A stretch of DNA of 64,000 nucleotides. It comes from Agromyces sp. CF514. Lineage in GTDB: Bacteria > Actinomycetota > Actinomycetes > Actinomycetales > Microbacteriaceae. The notes under the pieces were generated by a model. That model was not told where the DNA came from. It worked only from the letters and a program-made list of their open reading frames with translations, and ran no database searches. This document shows, in pieces, positions 9,145-19,301 of the stretch (its first letter is position 1; every line of letters starts with the position of its first letter). Position numbers and translations under genes: made by a program. Location: NCBI RefSeq assembly GCF_900113185.1, contig NZ_FOZD01000002.1, positions 806,001 through 870,000 on the forward strand, given 5' to 3'.

Positions 9145-9397
9145 CGTCGTTCGGGGCGCGAGGCCGCCCGAGGCCGGCCGAAGTGGCCTGATGCGACGGC
9201 GTTGCGCGGCCCGCCGCGTTCGCGACGGGCGAAGTCGACGGGGCGCGTCACAGGCCGCTCGCCGGGGTCGCCCAGCCCGGTGCCCGCTAGCATGGCTATG
9301 ATGCCGTCGATACGGCGAAACCGGCGCGCCTTCGGCCGTTCCACCCGAGGGACGCTCCACCGAGAACATGGTGCGCCGCAATGACAGGAGAACATTC
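9145..9397 (+). promoter_or_regulatory. Non-coding region with secA promoter candidate and leader
   Basis: The 322-base gap between hpf and secA holds the hpf terminator and then no convincing gene. TATGAT at 9297-9302 is the best -10 hexamer here (one mismatch to TATAAT), with TAGCAT at 9288-9293 as an alternative. Either gives a secA leader of roughly 90-100 bases ending in AGGAG at 9386-9390. No known riboswitch or leader peptide was recognised. Confidence 0.45.
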
Positions 9398-12184
<2,787 letters not shown>

Positions 12185-12192
12185 GCATGCTG

Positions 12193-12232
12193 AGAGCGGG
12201 CCGGCCATCCGATCGGATGGCCGGCCCGCTCT
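12193..12232 (+). terminator. Perfect-palindrome terminator after secA
   Basis: Forty bases that are exactly self-complementary (arms beginning AGAGCGGGCCGGCCATCC around a central GATC), nine bases behind the secA stop and followed by TCGTTGT. It may also serve the convergent Rv3235-like gene that ends at 12293. Confidence 0.88.
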
Positions 12233-12292
12233 CGTTGTCGCTTGCGGTTCTCGTCTTCGACGTTCAGCGCTTCGGGCGCTCGTCGTCGACGG

Positions 12293-12730
12293 TCAGAGCA
12301 CCGTGATCGCGCTCGCGCGCCAGCGCTGGTCGAGCCCCTCGAGGCGGATGGCCACCGCACGCGCCCGGTGCGGCTGATGCACCATCACCACCGCTTCGAC
12401 GACGCCGTCGGCGGGTTCGGTGCAGATCACGCGACCGATGCGGAAGACCGGGCGCTGGGGGGCCACGCCCTTCGCCCGTCGCGACCGATTCGCGAGCACC
12501 ACGCGCATCGACAGGCTGCGGTAGACGTCATCGGTGACCCACCTGGCCAGCTGCTCGAGATCGCGCGCTCCGGCCATGACCTCGACGACGCAGTGCGTCA
12601 GGCTCTGCAGCACGGCACCGGGGTCGGGCAGTTCGTCGCGCCGCGAGGCCTGCGGGCCGAAGAACTCGTCTTCGTCGATGTACGAACCGGAAGTGCGAGC
12701 GTCGGCGAGCAGGGCGGGGCGTGCGGGCAT
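12293..12730 (-). CDS. Rv3235-like family protein
   Basis: 145 residues, no membrane segment or signal peptide. The central part (about 45-135; LTHCVVEVMAGARDLEQLARWV, with Trp-Val-Thr and Val-Tyr-Arg motifs, then RPVFRIGRVICTEPADGVVEAV) is the conserved Rv3235/DUF6459-type region, a small alpha+beta domain of unknown function. The ATG at 12730 has GGAG five bases upstream. It lies convergent to secA, the same association seen in mycobacteria (Rv3235 near Rv3240c). What it does is unknown; the lone conserved neighbour is secA, which hints at envelope or secretion but does not prove it. Confidence 0.82.
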   Translation of the reverse strand: MPARPALLADARTSGSYIDEDEFFGPQASRRDELPDPGAVLQSLTHCVVEVMAGARDLEQLARWVTDDVYRSLSMRVVLANRSRRAKGVAPQRPVFRIGRVICTEPADGVVEAVVMVHQPHRARAVAIRLEGLDQRWRASAITVL

Positions 12731-12899
12731 CTGTGCTCCATCGGGAGGGCGGTGAGGGCATCGAGGGCGGTGGGGGCATCGCCCCCGAACGGGGGTCGCG
12801 TCGGGCTGCCCTGCGACGAATGTATGAGCGCCGCGGAATACGTGTCAAGAGCGTCTTTCGACCTGTGGAGAACCGGGCTCCGGGCGTGGTCATGAACGG

Positions 12900-12905
12900 T
12901 AACGT
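12900..12905 (+). promoter_or_regulatory. -10 element TAACGT, leaderless start
   Basis: TAACGT stands six bases before the ATG at 12912, the spacing expected when transcription starts on the A of the start codon. No Shine-Dalgarno site is present, which agrees. Confidence 0.6.
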
Positions 12906-12911
12906 GCCTGC

Positions 12912-13520
12912 ATGCGGTGGGACCTCCTGTTCGACGACCTGGAGGCGCGACTCGATCAGGAGCAGCGCGACGAAGAGCGCGCCCTCGCCCTCGAGGAGGA
13001 GCGGCTGCGTCTCGGCAGGTTGAGCCTCCGCGACCGCCTCGCCGGCATCGCCCGTGCGATCGACGACGGCGTCGCGGGCTTCGTCCGCATCGAGGTGCGA
13101 ACGGGGCAGACGCTCGCCCTGAGGCCCTCGGCGTTCGGCCGCGACTGGGTGACCGGCGATCATCTCGACGGCGACCGCACCGGGCGACACTGCATCGTGC
13201 CGCTCGACGCGATCGCGGCGATCCTCGCCGGCCCGACCCTGCTCGAACGGAGCCTCGAGCCGAACGGCACGGCTGCGTCGGGTCTGACCGACCGCATGGG
13301 CATGGCCATTCCCCTGCGCGATCTGAGTCGTCGTCGGGCTGCGGTCCACGTGCTCACCGAGGGCGGCAGAGTGCACGGAACGATCGACCGGGTCGCGCGC
13401 GACCATCTCGATCTCGCGGTGCACCCCGCCGGCACTCCGCGTCGCGAGCGCGAGGTGCAGGGATACCGCATCGTGCCGTTCGACCGGATCCTGCTCGTGT
13501 CGTTCGGACCGCCGGCCTGA
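12912..13520 (+). CDS. Conserved hypothetical protein, 202 residues
   Basis: Not recognised as a named family. The N-terminus is a charged helical stretch (EEER/RLRLGRLSLRDRL, about residues 10-45). It is followed by two beta-rich repeats of similar shape: VRIEVRTGQTLALRPSAFG...WVTGDHL (about 58-80) and AAVHVLTEGGRVHGTIDRVARDHLDLAVH (about 144-172), each ending in a phrase of the type YRIVPFDRILLVSF or HCIVPLDAIAAI. This double small-barrel, Sm- or SH3-like pattern is my reading. No signal peptide or membrane segment. It is transcribed alone from a leaderless start, between the Rv3235-like gene and the HTH gene on the opposite strand. Confidence 0.8.
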   Translation: MRWDLLFDDLEARLDQEQRDEERALALEEERLRLGRLSLRDRLAGIARAIDDGVAGFVRIEVRTGQTLALRPSAFGRDWVTGDHLDGDRTGRHCIVPLDAIAAILAGPTLLERSLEPNGTAASGLTDRMGMAIPLRDLSRRRAAVHVLTEGGRVHGTIDRVARDHLDLAVHPAGTPRREREVQGYRIVPFDRILLVSFGPPA

Positions 13521-13598
13521 ATCGTCGCAGGCGAGGCGCGTGCGAGGCGCGTACGACGCGCCCGCTAGGTCGCCCCGTGCGGCAGCGGAGGGACCGCG

Positions 13599-13892
13599 TC
13601 AGCTGTGCAGGCGACGCGGACCGAGCGTGGTCACGTTCGAGAAGTCGGCCACGTCGGCGAACTCGCCCTGCTGCCACAGGGCGGCGCGGCGGGTCTGCTC
13701 GAGCCGGAAGTCGATCCAGATCTCGAGCTGCGTGCGCTCGATGCGCCAGGGCCCGGCGTCGCCGACGCGGATGGCCGGGAGCTCGCCGGACCGGATGAGC
13801 TCCGTGATGGTGGCCGCATCGACCTCGAGCAGCTGCGCGGCGTCGGCGATCGACAGGAAGCGCCCCAGTTCGCTCGCATCGGATGTGCTCAT
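13599..13892 (-). CDS. Excisionase/BldC-type helix-turn-helix protein
   Basis: 97 residues with a MerR-like winged helix of the excisionase/BldC kind at about 10-60 (SIADAAQLLEVDAATITELI, then SGELPAIRVGDAGPWRIER), in which a turn helix is followed by the Gly-Pro-Trp-Arg wing. The C-terminal third (about 60-97) is helical and unfamiliar. It probably binds DNA; target unknown. The ATG at 13892 follows a GATAAT -10 element at leaderless spacing. No phage or integrase gene is nearby, so despite the domain name it is a chromosomal regulator and not a prophage remnant. It is divergent from the SAF/CpaE-like pair, a candidate target. Confidence 0.87.
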   Translation of the reverse strand: MSTSDASELGRFLSIADAAQLLEVDAATITELIRSGELPAIRVGDAGPWRIERTQLEIWIDFRLEQTRRAALWQQGEFADVADFSNVTTLGPRRLHS

Positions 13893-13898
13893 TTCTCG

Positions 13899-13904
13899 AT
13901 TATC
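13899..13904 (-). promoter_or_regulatory. -10 element GATAAT, leaderless start of HTH gene
   Basis: On the minus strand GATAAT lies six bases before the ATG at 13892, with no Shine-Dalgarno site between. It is a near-consensus -10. Confidence 0.6.
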
Positions 13905-14012
13905 GACCGGGCGAGGTCACCGGCGACCCGGTGTGGATAACTTCACGGCGATTCGGCAGGCATCCGGAACGATGGTCCGAGTGCGGCGGTGGACGCCGCC
14001 GAAGGGAACATC

Positions 14013-14636
14013 ATGCCTCGTCGCCCGGAGCGCGGATCCGTCCGCATCGACCCGCGCCTCATCATCGGCGTCGTGCTCATCGTGGGCTCGACGGCCGGCG
14101 TCTTCGCCCTCGTCAGCGGCCTCGACGAAGCGACCGAGGTGTACACGGCAGCCGAGACGCTCACCCCCGGCGATCGCGTCCGCGCGGGCGACCTCGTGGT
14201 CGAGCGCGTGCGGTTCGGCTCGAGCGAGGCGCGCTACCTCGAGCCCGACGCGCTGCCCGAAGACGGGCTGATCGTCACGAGCACCGTGCGCGAGGGCGAA
14301 CTGGTTCCGCTCGCCTCGGTCGACGACCTCGACCGCGCGGGCCTGGCCACCGTGGTGGTCACGAGCCGCACGGCGCTGCCCGGGGGCGTCGACCGGGGCA
14401 GCGTCGTCGACGTCTGGTCGGCACGTCGGATCGAGCGCGGCGAGTACGAGCCGCCCGCCGTGCTCGTGCCCGAAGCCGAGGTCGCCGAGGTCGCCGGCGG
14501 CGGTGGCATGGTCGACGACGGCAGCATCACCGTCGAACTGCTCGTGCCCCGCGATCGCGTCGCGGCGCTGCTCCAGGCGCTCGCGGCCGAAGACGTCATC
14601 GACCTGATCCCCGCGCGACCGTCGGCCGAGCGGTGA
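14013..14636 (+). CDS. SAF-domain membrane protein, CpaB/RcpC-like
   Basis: 207 residues. One membrane segment at about residues 16-38 (LIIGVVLIVGSTAGVFALV) anchors an exported SAF domain (about 45-110; AAETLTPGDRVRAGDLV, followed by LVPLASVDDL), the module found in CpaB/RcpC pilus assembly proteins. The C-terminal part (about 110-205) has a second beta domain ending DVIDLIPARPSAER. The ATG at 14013 is preceded by GAAGGGA; a GTG at 13989 is possible. The stop overlaps the GTG of the CpaE-like ATPase gene. No CpaF, TadB/C or pilin gene is in the window, so a true Tad pilus role is not supported here. Confidence 0.82.
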   Translation: MPRRPERGSVRIDPRLIIGVVLIVGSTAGVFALVSGLDEATEVYTAAETLTPGDRVRAGDLVVERVRFGSSEARYLEPDALPEDGLIVTSTVREGELVPLASVDDLDRAGLATVVVTSRTALPGGVDRGSVVDVWSARRIERGEYEPPAVLVPEAEVAEVAGGGGMVDDGSITVELLVPRDRVAALLQALAAEDVIDLIPARPSAER

Positions 14637-15895
14637 GCCGGCTCGCCTTCGCCCTCGATCCGTCGACCGAGGATCGACTCCTGCCCGACGCGGTCGAGCA
14701 CGGTCACCTCGTGGTCGCGCGAGCGCTCCAAGTCGACGAGCTCATGCGGGGCCTCGACGCGATCGCGCCCGACGTCGTGCTCGTCGGCGCCGGCCGCGCG
14801 TCGCTGAGTCCCGACCTGATCGAGGCCTGCGACGTCCGCGGCATCCGAATCGTCGCACTCGCGGCGAACGATGCGGAGCGGGGGCAGGCGCGTGGACTCG
14901 GATTGCACGAGGTGTTCGACGTCTCCGCCGGGTGGCGGGAGCTCGAGCCCATCGTCAGCGGCGGGGTGCCGGTCCCGGCGCGATCGTCCGGTGGGCCGGC
15001 GCCCGACGCCGTCGGGCCGGCCCCTGCGACCGTCATCGCCGTGTGGGGCCCGGCCGGCGCGCCCGGACGCACGACCGTGGCGGTGAACGTCGCCGCCGAA
15101 CTCGCGGCCGCCGGACACCGGGTCGCGCTCGTCGACGCCGACCCCTACGGCGGCGCCGTCGCACCCTCGCTCGGGCTGCTCGACGAGGCGCCCGGGTTCG
15201 CATCGGCCTGTCGCCTGGCCGGGGCGGGAGCGCTCGACCACGCCGAACTCGAGCGCATCGCGCAGCGATACTCGTCGCCGCGGGCGTCGTTCGAGGTGTT
15301 CACGGGCCTCGTCGGGCCCAGCAGGTGGCCGGAGCTCGCCCGCGACCGGGTCGCGACCGCGCTCGGCGTGATCAGGGAGTGGGTCGACTACGTCGTGGTC
15401 GACACCGGATTCAGCCTCGAGCACGACGAAGAGCTCACGAGCGACCAGTTCGCGCCACGCCGCAACGCGGCGACGTTCGCGGTGCTCGGCCTGGCCGACG
15501 AGGTGATCGCCGTCGGCCTCGCCGATCCGGTCGGGCTGTCTCGCCTGCTCCGAGGCCACGTCGAGCTCCTCGACCTCGTCGACGCCGCCCGCGTGCGCGT
15601 GGTCGTGAACCGCGTGCGCACGAGCGCGCTGGGCATCGACGCCTACGGCCAGGTGCGCCAGACCATGCGACGGTTCGCCGGACTCTCCGACGTCGTCATG
15701 CTGCCGCACGACGGTCGGGCGGTCGATGCCGCGATCCTGACGGCGCGCACCCTCCGCGACGCCGCTCCGAGGTCGCCGCTGCACACCGCCGTGCGGGACT
15801 TCACGCAGGACGCGTTCCTGCCGGCGGCGCCGGCGGGGCTCCGCCGTCGACGCTTCGCGCCGGTCCGTGCCTCGGCCGGGATTCCGGCGACCTGA
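14633..15895 (+). CDS. CpaE/MinD-like P-loop protein with altered Walker A
   Basis: 420 residues from a GTG that overlaps the preceding stop (GTGA). The N-terminal part (about 1-110) resembles a receiver-like domain (VEHGHLVVARALQVDELM, VVLVGAGRASLSPDLI). The ParA/MinD-type domain follows (about 135-400) with VALVDADPYGG, VDYVVVDTGFS and VVVNRVRTSALG. The Walker A reads GPAGAPGRTT: the lysine that normally precedes Thr, and the signature lysine near the loop start, are both missing (Arg at the first). Either ATP binding uses arginine or the protein is a nucleotide-free pseudo-ATPase. It is coupled to the SAF protein, as cpaB and cpaE are linked in Tad loci. Confidence 0.85.
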   Translation: MSRLAFALDPSTEDRLLPDAVEHGHLVVARALQVDELMRGLDAIAPDVVLVGAGRASLSPDLIEACDVRGIRIVALAANDAERGQARGLGLHEVFDVSAGWRELEPIVSGGVPVPARSSGGPAPDAVGPAPATVIAVWGPAGAPGRTTVAVNVAAELAAAGHRVALVDADPYGGAVAPSLGLLDEAPGFASACRLAGAGALDHAELERIAQRYSSPRASFEVFTGLVGPSRWPELARDRVATALGVIREWVDYVVVDTGFSLEHDEELTSDQFAPRRNAATFAVLGLADEVIAVGLADPVGLSRLLRGHVELLDLVDAARVRVVVNRVRTSALGIDAYGQVRQTMRRFAGLSDVVMLPHDGRAVDAAILTARTLRDAAPRSPLHTAVRDFTQDAFLPAAPAGLRRRRFAPVRASAGIPAT

Positions 15896-15964
15896 TCGAG
15901 CCTCGGCGCGTCGAGCCGAGAAGGCCGACGAACCGCGAACACGGTGGCCGCGGCATCCGACCAG

Positions 15965-15970
15965 TACGCT
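15965..15970 (+). promoter_or_regulatory. -10 element TACGCT, leaderless start of pdtaS
   Basis: TACGCT ends six bases before the GTG at 15977, so the transcript would begin at the start codon itself. Confidence 0.6.
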
Positions 15971-15976
15971 TGAGGG

Positions 15977-17470
15977 GTGTCGACCCTCAGTGATCTCGTC
16001 CTCGCCCAGGGCCGCAGCAGTCAGGCCGATGTCGACTGGCTGCACATGCTCGTCGGCGACCTGCAGCTGCTCTCCGATCTGGCGTTCGCGGACATCGTGC
16101 TGTGGGTGCCCTCAGACGACGGCGAGTTCGTCGCCGTCGCCCACTCTCGTCCCTCGGGCGCTGCGACCCTCTTCTACCGCGACTTCGTGGGGCAGCCGAT
16201 CAAGCCGCAGTGGCTCGAGCTCGTCGGCGAGGCGTTCACCGGCACTCGCATCGCCGACTCGTCGGCGCCCGACTGGTACGAGGAGATGCCGACCCGCGTC
16301 CGCGCGGTACCCGTGATGCGCCGTCTCGCCGCGACCGGCACCAAGGTGGCGCCCGAGCCCGTTGCGGTGATCACCCGGCACACGAACCTCGGCGCGACGC
16401 GTCCGCAGAGCCGGCAGGAGCTCACGTTCAACGAGTGCGCCGACGAGCTGTTCGAGATGATCGCCTCCGGCGACTTCCCCGACCTCGGCGCCCCCACCGG
16501 ACCGCGGCGCGGTGCCCCGCGCGCCTCCGACGGGCTCATCCGGCTCGACGTCGACGGCATCACGACCTTCGCGAGCCCGAATGCGCTGTCGGCGTTCAAC
16601 CGCATGGGCTTCGACGACGAGCTCGAGGGTGAATCCCTCGCCGCCGTGACGACGCGCCTGCTCACCGGAAAGCTCGTGGTCGACGAATCGCTGCCGCTCG
16701 TCGTGACGGGCCGGGCGCCGTGGCGCACCGACGTCGAGTCCCGGGGGGTCACGGTCTCGCTTCGCGCGATCCCGATCCGCAGGCGGGGCGAGCGCATCGG
16801 CGCCATCGTGTTGAGCCGCGACGTGACCGAGCTGCGCCATCAGGAGCAGGAACTCATCACCAAGGACGCGACGATCCGCGAGATCCACCACCGCGTCAAG
16901 AACAACCTGCAGACCGTGGCCTCGCTGCTGCGCATCCAGGCCCGCCGCACGCACTCCGACGAGGCGCGCGAGGCGCTGACGCAAGCCATGCGCCGAGTCG
17001 GCGCGATCGCGGTCGTGCACGACACCCTCTCCGAGGGGCTCACCCAGAACGTCGACTTCGACGCGGTGTTCGACCGCGCACTGCTGCTCGTGGCCGAGGT
17101 CGCGTCCGCGCACAACACGACCGCCCACCCCAAGCGCACGGGGTCGTTCGGGGTGCTGCCCAGCGAGTACGCGACGCCGCTCGCGCTCGCGCTGACCGAG
17201 CTCGTGACGAACGCGGTCGAGCACGGCCTGGCCGGTCAGGAGGGCGACGTCGAGATCAGCGCCGACCGGTCGGACACCATGCTGACGGTGCAGGTGCGCG
17301 ACACCGGCTCCGGACTGCCCGAGGGCAAGGTCGGCGAAGGGCTCGGCACGCAGATCGTGCGCACGCTGATCCAGGGCGAGCTGGGCGGCACCATCGACTG
17401 GCACACGGTCGTCGGCCGGGGTACGGAGGTCACGATCGAGGTGCCGTTGCGCTGGATCAAGCCGGTCTGA
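15977..17470 (+). CDS. pdtaS: PdtaS-type sensor histidine kinase
   Basis: 497 residues, soluble. A GAF-like N-terminal domain (about 1-165), a PAS domain (about 185-290; DGLIRLDVDGITTFASPNAL, IVLSRDVTELR), a HisKA_2 domain with the phospho-acceptor pair H304/H305 in EIHHRVKNNLQT, and a HATPase domain (about 390-495; ALTELVTNAVEHG, DTGSGL). This is the layout of PdtaS, which in mycobacteria phosphorylates the ANTAR regulator PdtaR. No pdtaR gene is visible here, so the partner lies elsewhere. The GTG start follows a -10 element at leaderless spacing. The gene faces whiB1 tail to tail, exactly as Rv3220c and Rv3219 do. Confidence 0.93.
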   Translation: MSTLSDLVLAQGRSSQADVDWLHMLVGDLQLLSDLAFADIVLWVPSDDGEFVAVAHSRPSGAATLFYRDFVGQPIKPQWLELVGEAFTGTRIADSSAPDWYEEMPTRVRAVPVMRRLAATGTKVAPEPVAVITRHTNLGATRPQSRQELTFNECADELFEMIASGDFPDLGAPTGPRRGAPRASDGLIRLDVDGITTFASPNALSAFNRMGFDDELEGESLAAVTTRLLTGKLVVDESLPLVVTGRAPWRTDVESRGVTVSLRAIPIRRRGERIGAIVLSRDVTELRHQEQELITKDATIREIHHRVKNNLQTVASLLRIQARRTHSDEAREALTQAMRRVGAIAVVHDTLSEGLTQNVDFDAVFDRALLLVAEVASAHNTTAHPKRTGSFGVLPSEYATPLALALTELVTNAVEHGLAGQEGDVEISADRSDTMLTVQVRDTGSGLPEGKVGEGLGTQIVRTLIQGELGGTIDWHTVVGRGTEVTIEVPLRWIKPV

Positions 17471-17654
17471 CGGGCGGATGCCGCGCGGCGGCCGAACGGG
17501 TGTGCCGCAGCGGCGTCGTCGTGCACGGGACATCCGCGGGGGTCGCCCGGTGCGCGACCGGCGCGCGCCCCCGGTCGATGGAGTGAGGCTCCGGTCGGTG
17601 CAATGAGGGCGGACCCGAGCAGACCGAGGGCGGGAAACGCCGTGGGCATGAAAC

Positions 17655-17682
17655 GACGCCGCGGCCCGAAGGCCGCGGCGTC
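17655..17682 (-). terminator. Hairpin terminator after whiB1
   Basis: Twelve-base arms (GACGCCGCGGCC at 17655-17666 and its complement at 17671-17682) around the tetraloop CGAA, 26 bases beyond the whiB1 stop on the minus strand. It may act on both strands; pdtaS ends 185 bases away on the other side. Confidence 0.85.
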
Positions 17683-17707
17683 GCTCGGTGCTGTGGTGCA
17701 GGCTGGG

Positions 17708-17956
17708 TCAGCCGGCGCGGCGTGCGCGCGCGGCACGGCGCTTGAGGGCGCGGCGCTCGTCTTCGCTGAGTCCACCCCACACGCCCGAGTCCTGGCCGGT
17801 CTCGAGGGCGTACTGGAGGCAGATCTCGGTGACGGTGCATCGGGCGCACACGGCCTTCGCCTTCTCGATCTGGTCGACTGCGGGACCAGTGTTGCCGACC
17901 GGGAAGAAAAGCTCCGGGTCAGCCGTGAGGCAGGCGGCCTTGTCGCGCCAATCCAT
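17708..17956 (-). CDS. whiB1: WhiB1 iron-sulfur transcription regulator
   Basis: 82 residues. Four cysteines at positions 9, 37, 40 and 46 in the C-x27-C-x2-C-x5-C spacing bind a 4Fe-4S cluster; PELFFPVG and the GVWGGLSEDERR turn with the basic tail RRALKRRAARARR are the WhiB hallmarks. The start MDWRDKAAC matches M. tuberculosis WhiB1 (same cysteine positions). In mycobacteria WhiB1 is essential, responds to nitric oxide and binds the primary sigma factor SigA. The ATG at 17956 is preceded by AAGGAG seven bases upstream; a longer frame to 18007 has no support. Confidence 0.96.
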   Translation of the reverse strand: MDWRDKAACLTADPELFFPVGNTGPAVDQIEKAKAVCARCTVTEICLQYALETGQDSGVWGGLSEDERRALKRRAARARRAG

Positions 17957-18037
17957 GAAGATGCTCCTTGCGATGTGTTTCGTTTGCAGACGCGCACGAT
18001 TGCGCAAGCCGAAGCCGGCTGTGCTGCTTGGGGGAAA

Positions 18038-18137
18038 GGCCGAATCACGGGAAGTAGGATCGGTATCGATCGGCTCACGTCCCTGTGAGCATCAATTCGG
18101 CCTCATAAATGTTCGCATAGCGACGAGGCCGAATCAA
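18038..18137. promoter_or_regulatory. Repeat-rich divergent promoter region upstream of whiB1
   Basis: This 203-base gap (17957-18159) is less GC-rich than its surroundings. GGCCGAATCA occurs at 18038-18047 and again at 18128-18137, and an inverted copy (ATTCGGCC) at 18095-18102; the last two form 10-base arms (18095-18104, 18125-18134) around a 20-base AT-rich spacer. Between them GCTCAC-N6-GTGAGC at 18073-18090 is a further perfect inverted repeat. These look like operator sites for whiB1 and/or the membrane protein at 18160; the binding factor is unknown. Confidence 0.5.
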
Positions 18138-18159
18138 TAGCCGTGAATGGGATATCGCT

Positions 18160-18618
18160 GTGAATACCGACGAGAACGACGCGAACATGCCGCAGAACGC
18201 ATCCGATGCGGGCGGCGTGCGCGCCGCACTGGCCACGGTCTCGATCGTGCTCTTCCTCGAAGCGGCCGGCCTGGCGGCAGTCGTCGTCTGGCTGGTCGTC
18301 GACCTGCTCTCGCTCGCACCGTCGTCGTATGCCACGGCGATCGCCCTGCTCGTGCTCGTCGTGCTCGCGGCCGCGTGGGTCGGCGCAGCGGCGATCGGTT
18401 CGCTGCGTCGCGCACCGTGGGCGCGTGCGTCGGCGATCGTGTGGCAGGTGCTGCAGGTCTCGATCGCCGTCGGGGCCTTCCAGGGCATGTTCGCCCGCGC
18501 CGACATCGGGTGGGTGCTGCTCGTGCCGGCGATCACGGTGATCGGGCTGCTGCTGTGGACCCCGGTCCGCATGGCGTACACGCGCGACGACGCGGAACGG
18601 GCGCCGCACGGCGCGTGA
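18160..18618 (+). CDS. Small four-helix membrane protein
   Basis: 152 residues, unrecognised. An acidic, Asn-rich N-terminus (about 1-20) is followed by four hydrophobic segments at about residues 22-50, 57-80, 90-112 and 115-135, and a short charged C-terminal tail. The layout resembles other small actinobacterial integral membrane proteins of unknown function. GTG start at 18160 with GGGAT about nine bases upstream. It is divergent from whiB1 and shares the repeat-rich intergenic region with it. It faces the peroxiredoxin gene tail to tail. Confidence 0.82.
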   Translation: MNTDENDANMPQNASDAGGVRAALATVSIVLFLEAAGLAAVVVWLVVDLLSLAPSSYATAIALLVLVVLAAAWVGAAAIGSLRRAPWARASAIVWQVLQVSIAVGAFQGMFARADIGWVLLVPAITVIGLLLWTPVRMAYTRDDAERAPHGA

Positions 18619-18685
18619 ACGTCGTGGGGCGCCCGTGGGGCGCCGGTCCCGGCCCGCGCGATCGCGTCGGGTGCCGGAGGCGGTG

Positions 18686-19162
18686 CTAGCCGTCGAGTCC
18701 CAGCTCTCGTCGCACGCGCGCGACGTGCCCGGTGGCCTTGACGTTGTACCAGGCGTGCTCGATGACGCCGTCTGCGCCGATCACGAGCGTCGAGCGGATG
18801 GATCCGACGTAGGTCTTGCCGTAGTTCTGCTTCTCGCCCCAGACGCCGTAGCGCTGCTGCACGGCGACATCCTCGTCGGAGAGCAGCGTGAAGTTCAACC
18901 CGTCGCGCTCGGCGAACCGGGCGAGCTTCTCGACCGGGTCCTTCGAGACGCCGACGACGCGTACGCCGGCCGAGGCGAACGAGTTGAGGTTGTCGCGGAA
19001 GTCGCAGGCCTCGGTGGTGCAGCCGGGGGTCATCGCCTCGGGGTAGAAGTAGAGCACGACGCGTTCGCCGCGCAGCTGCGAGAGGGTGACGGGGGTGCCG
19101 TGCTGGTCGGTCAGGGTGAAGTCTGGTGCGAGGTCGCCGGGGGCGAGTCGTGCGTCGGTCAT
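18686..19162 (-). CDS. bcp: Thioredoxin-dependent peroxiredoxin, Bcp type
   Basis: 158 residues, the full length of Bcp/PrxQ enzymes that reduce hydrogen peroxide and organic peroxides with thioredoxin. The peroxidatic Cys lies in AMTPGCTTEACDFRD; the second Cys five residues on is the resolving Cys of the PrxQ subclass. The PDFTL start, VLYFYP, GVSKDPVEKLARF and YGVWGEKQNYGK motifs are all present. The ATG at 19162 has GGAGG only one base away, too close to work as a ribosome site, but CACGAT six bases upstream fits a -10 element of a leaderless gene. The SigH-type regulator at 21858 is a plausible controller, not shown. Confidence 0.94.
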   Translation of the reverse strand: MTDARLAPGDLAPDFTLTDQHGTPVTLSQLRGERVVLYFYPEAMTPGCTTEACDFRDNLNSFASAGVRVVGVSKDPVEKLARFAERDGLNFTLLSDEDVAVQQRYGVWGEKQNYGKTYVGSIRSTLVIGADGVIEHAWYNVKATGHVARVRRELGLDG

Positions 19163-19168
19163 GCCTCC

Positions 19169-19174
19169 ATCGTG
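19169..19174 (-). promoter_or_regulatory. Weak -10 element CACGAT, leaderless start of bcp
   Basis: On the minus strand CACGAT ends six bases before the ATG at 19162. It lacks the consensus T at position one but keeps A2 and T6. Confidence 0.4.
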
Positions 19175-19301
19175 ACACGGGTTCGATGGGGGAGTGCCGG
19201 ATGCCGGTGGCCGGCGCACGGCGCGACGCGTCCCTCTTGCGGCCGTGCGGACTGCAGACGCGCGCGACGGTCGGCATGCTCCGCGACCGCGCCGGCGCGG
19301 T

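Noticed and set aside
13599..13892. Prophage remnant suggested by the excisionase-like domain
   Set aside because: No integrase, attachment repeat or other phage gene is near; BldC-like chromosomal regulators share the domain.
14013..15895. Complete Tad pilus locus
   Set aside because: Only CpaB-like and CpaE-like proteins are present; no ATPase CpaF, TadB/C, prepilin peptidase or pilin.
18073..18090. CRP/Cmr-type site upstream of whiB1
   Set aside because: The arms are in reverse order (TCAC-N6-GTGA), which is not a CRP site.
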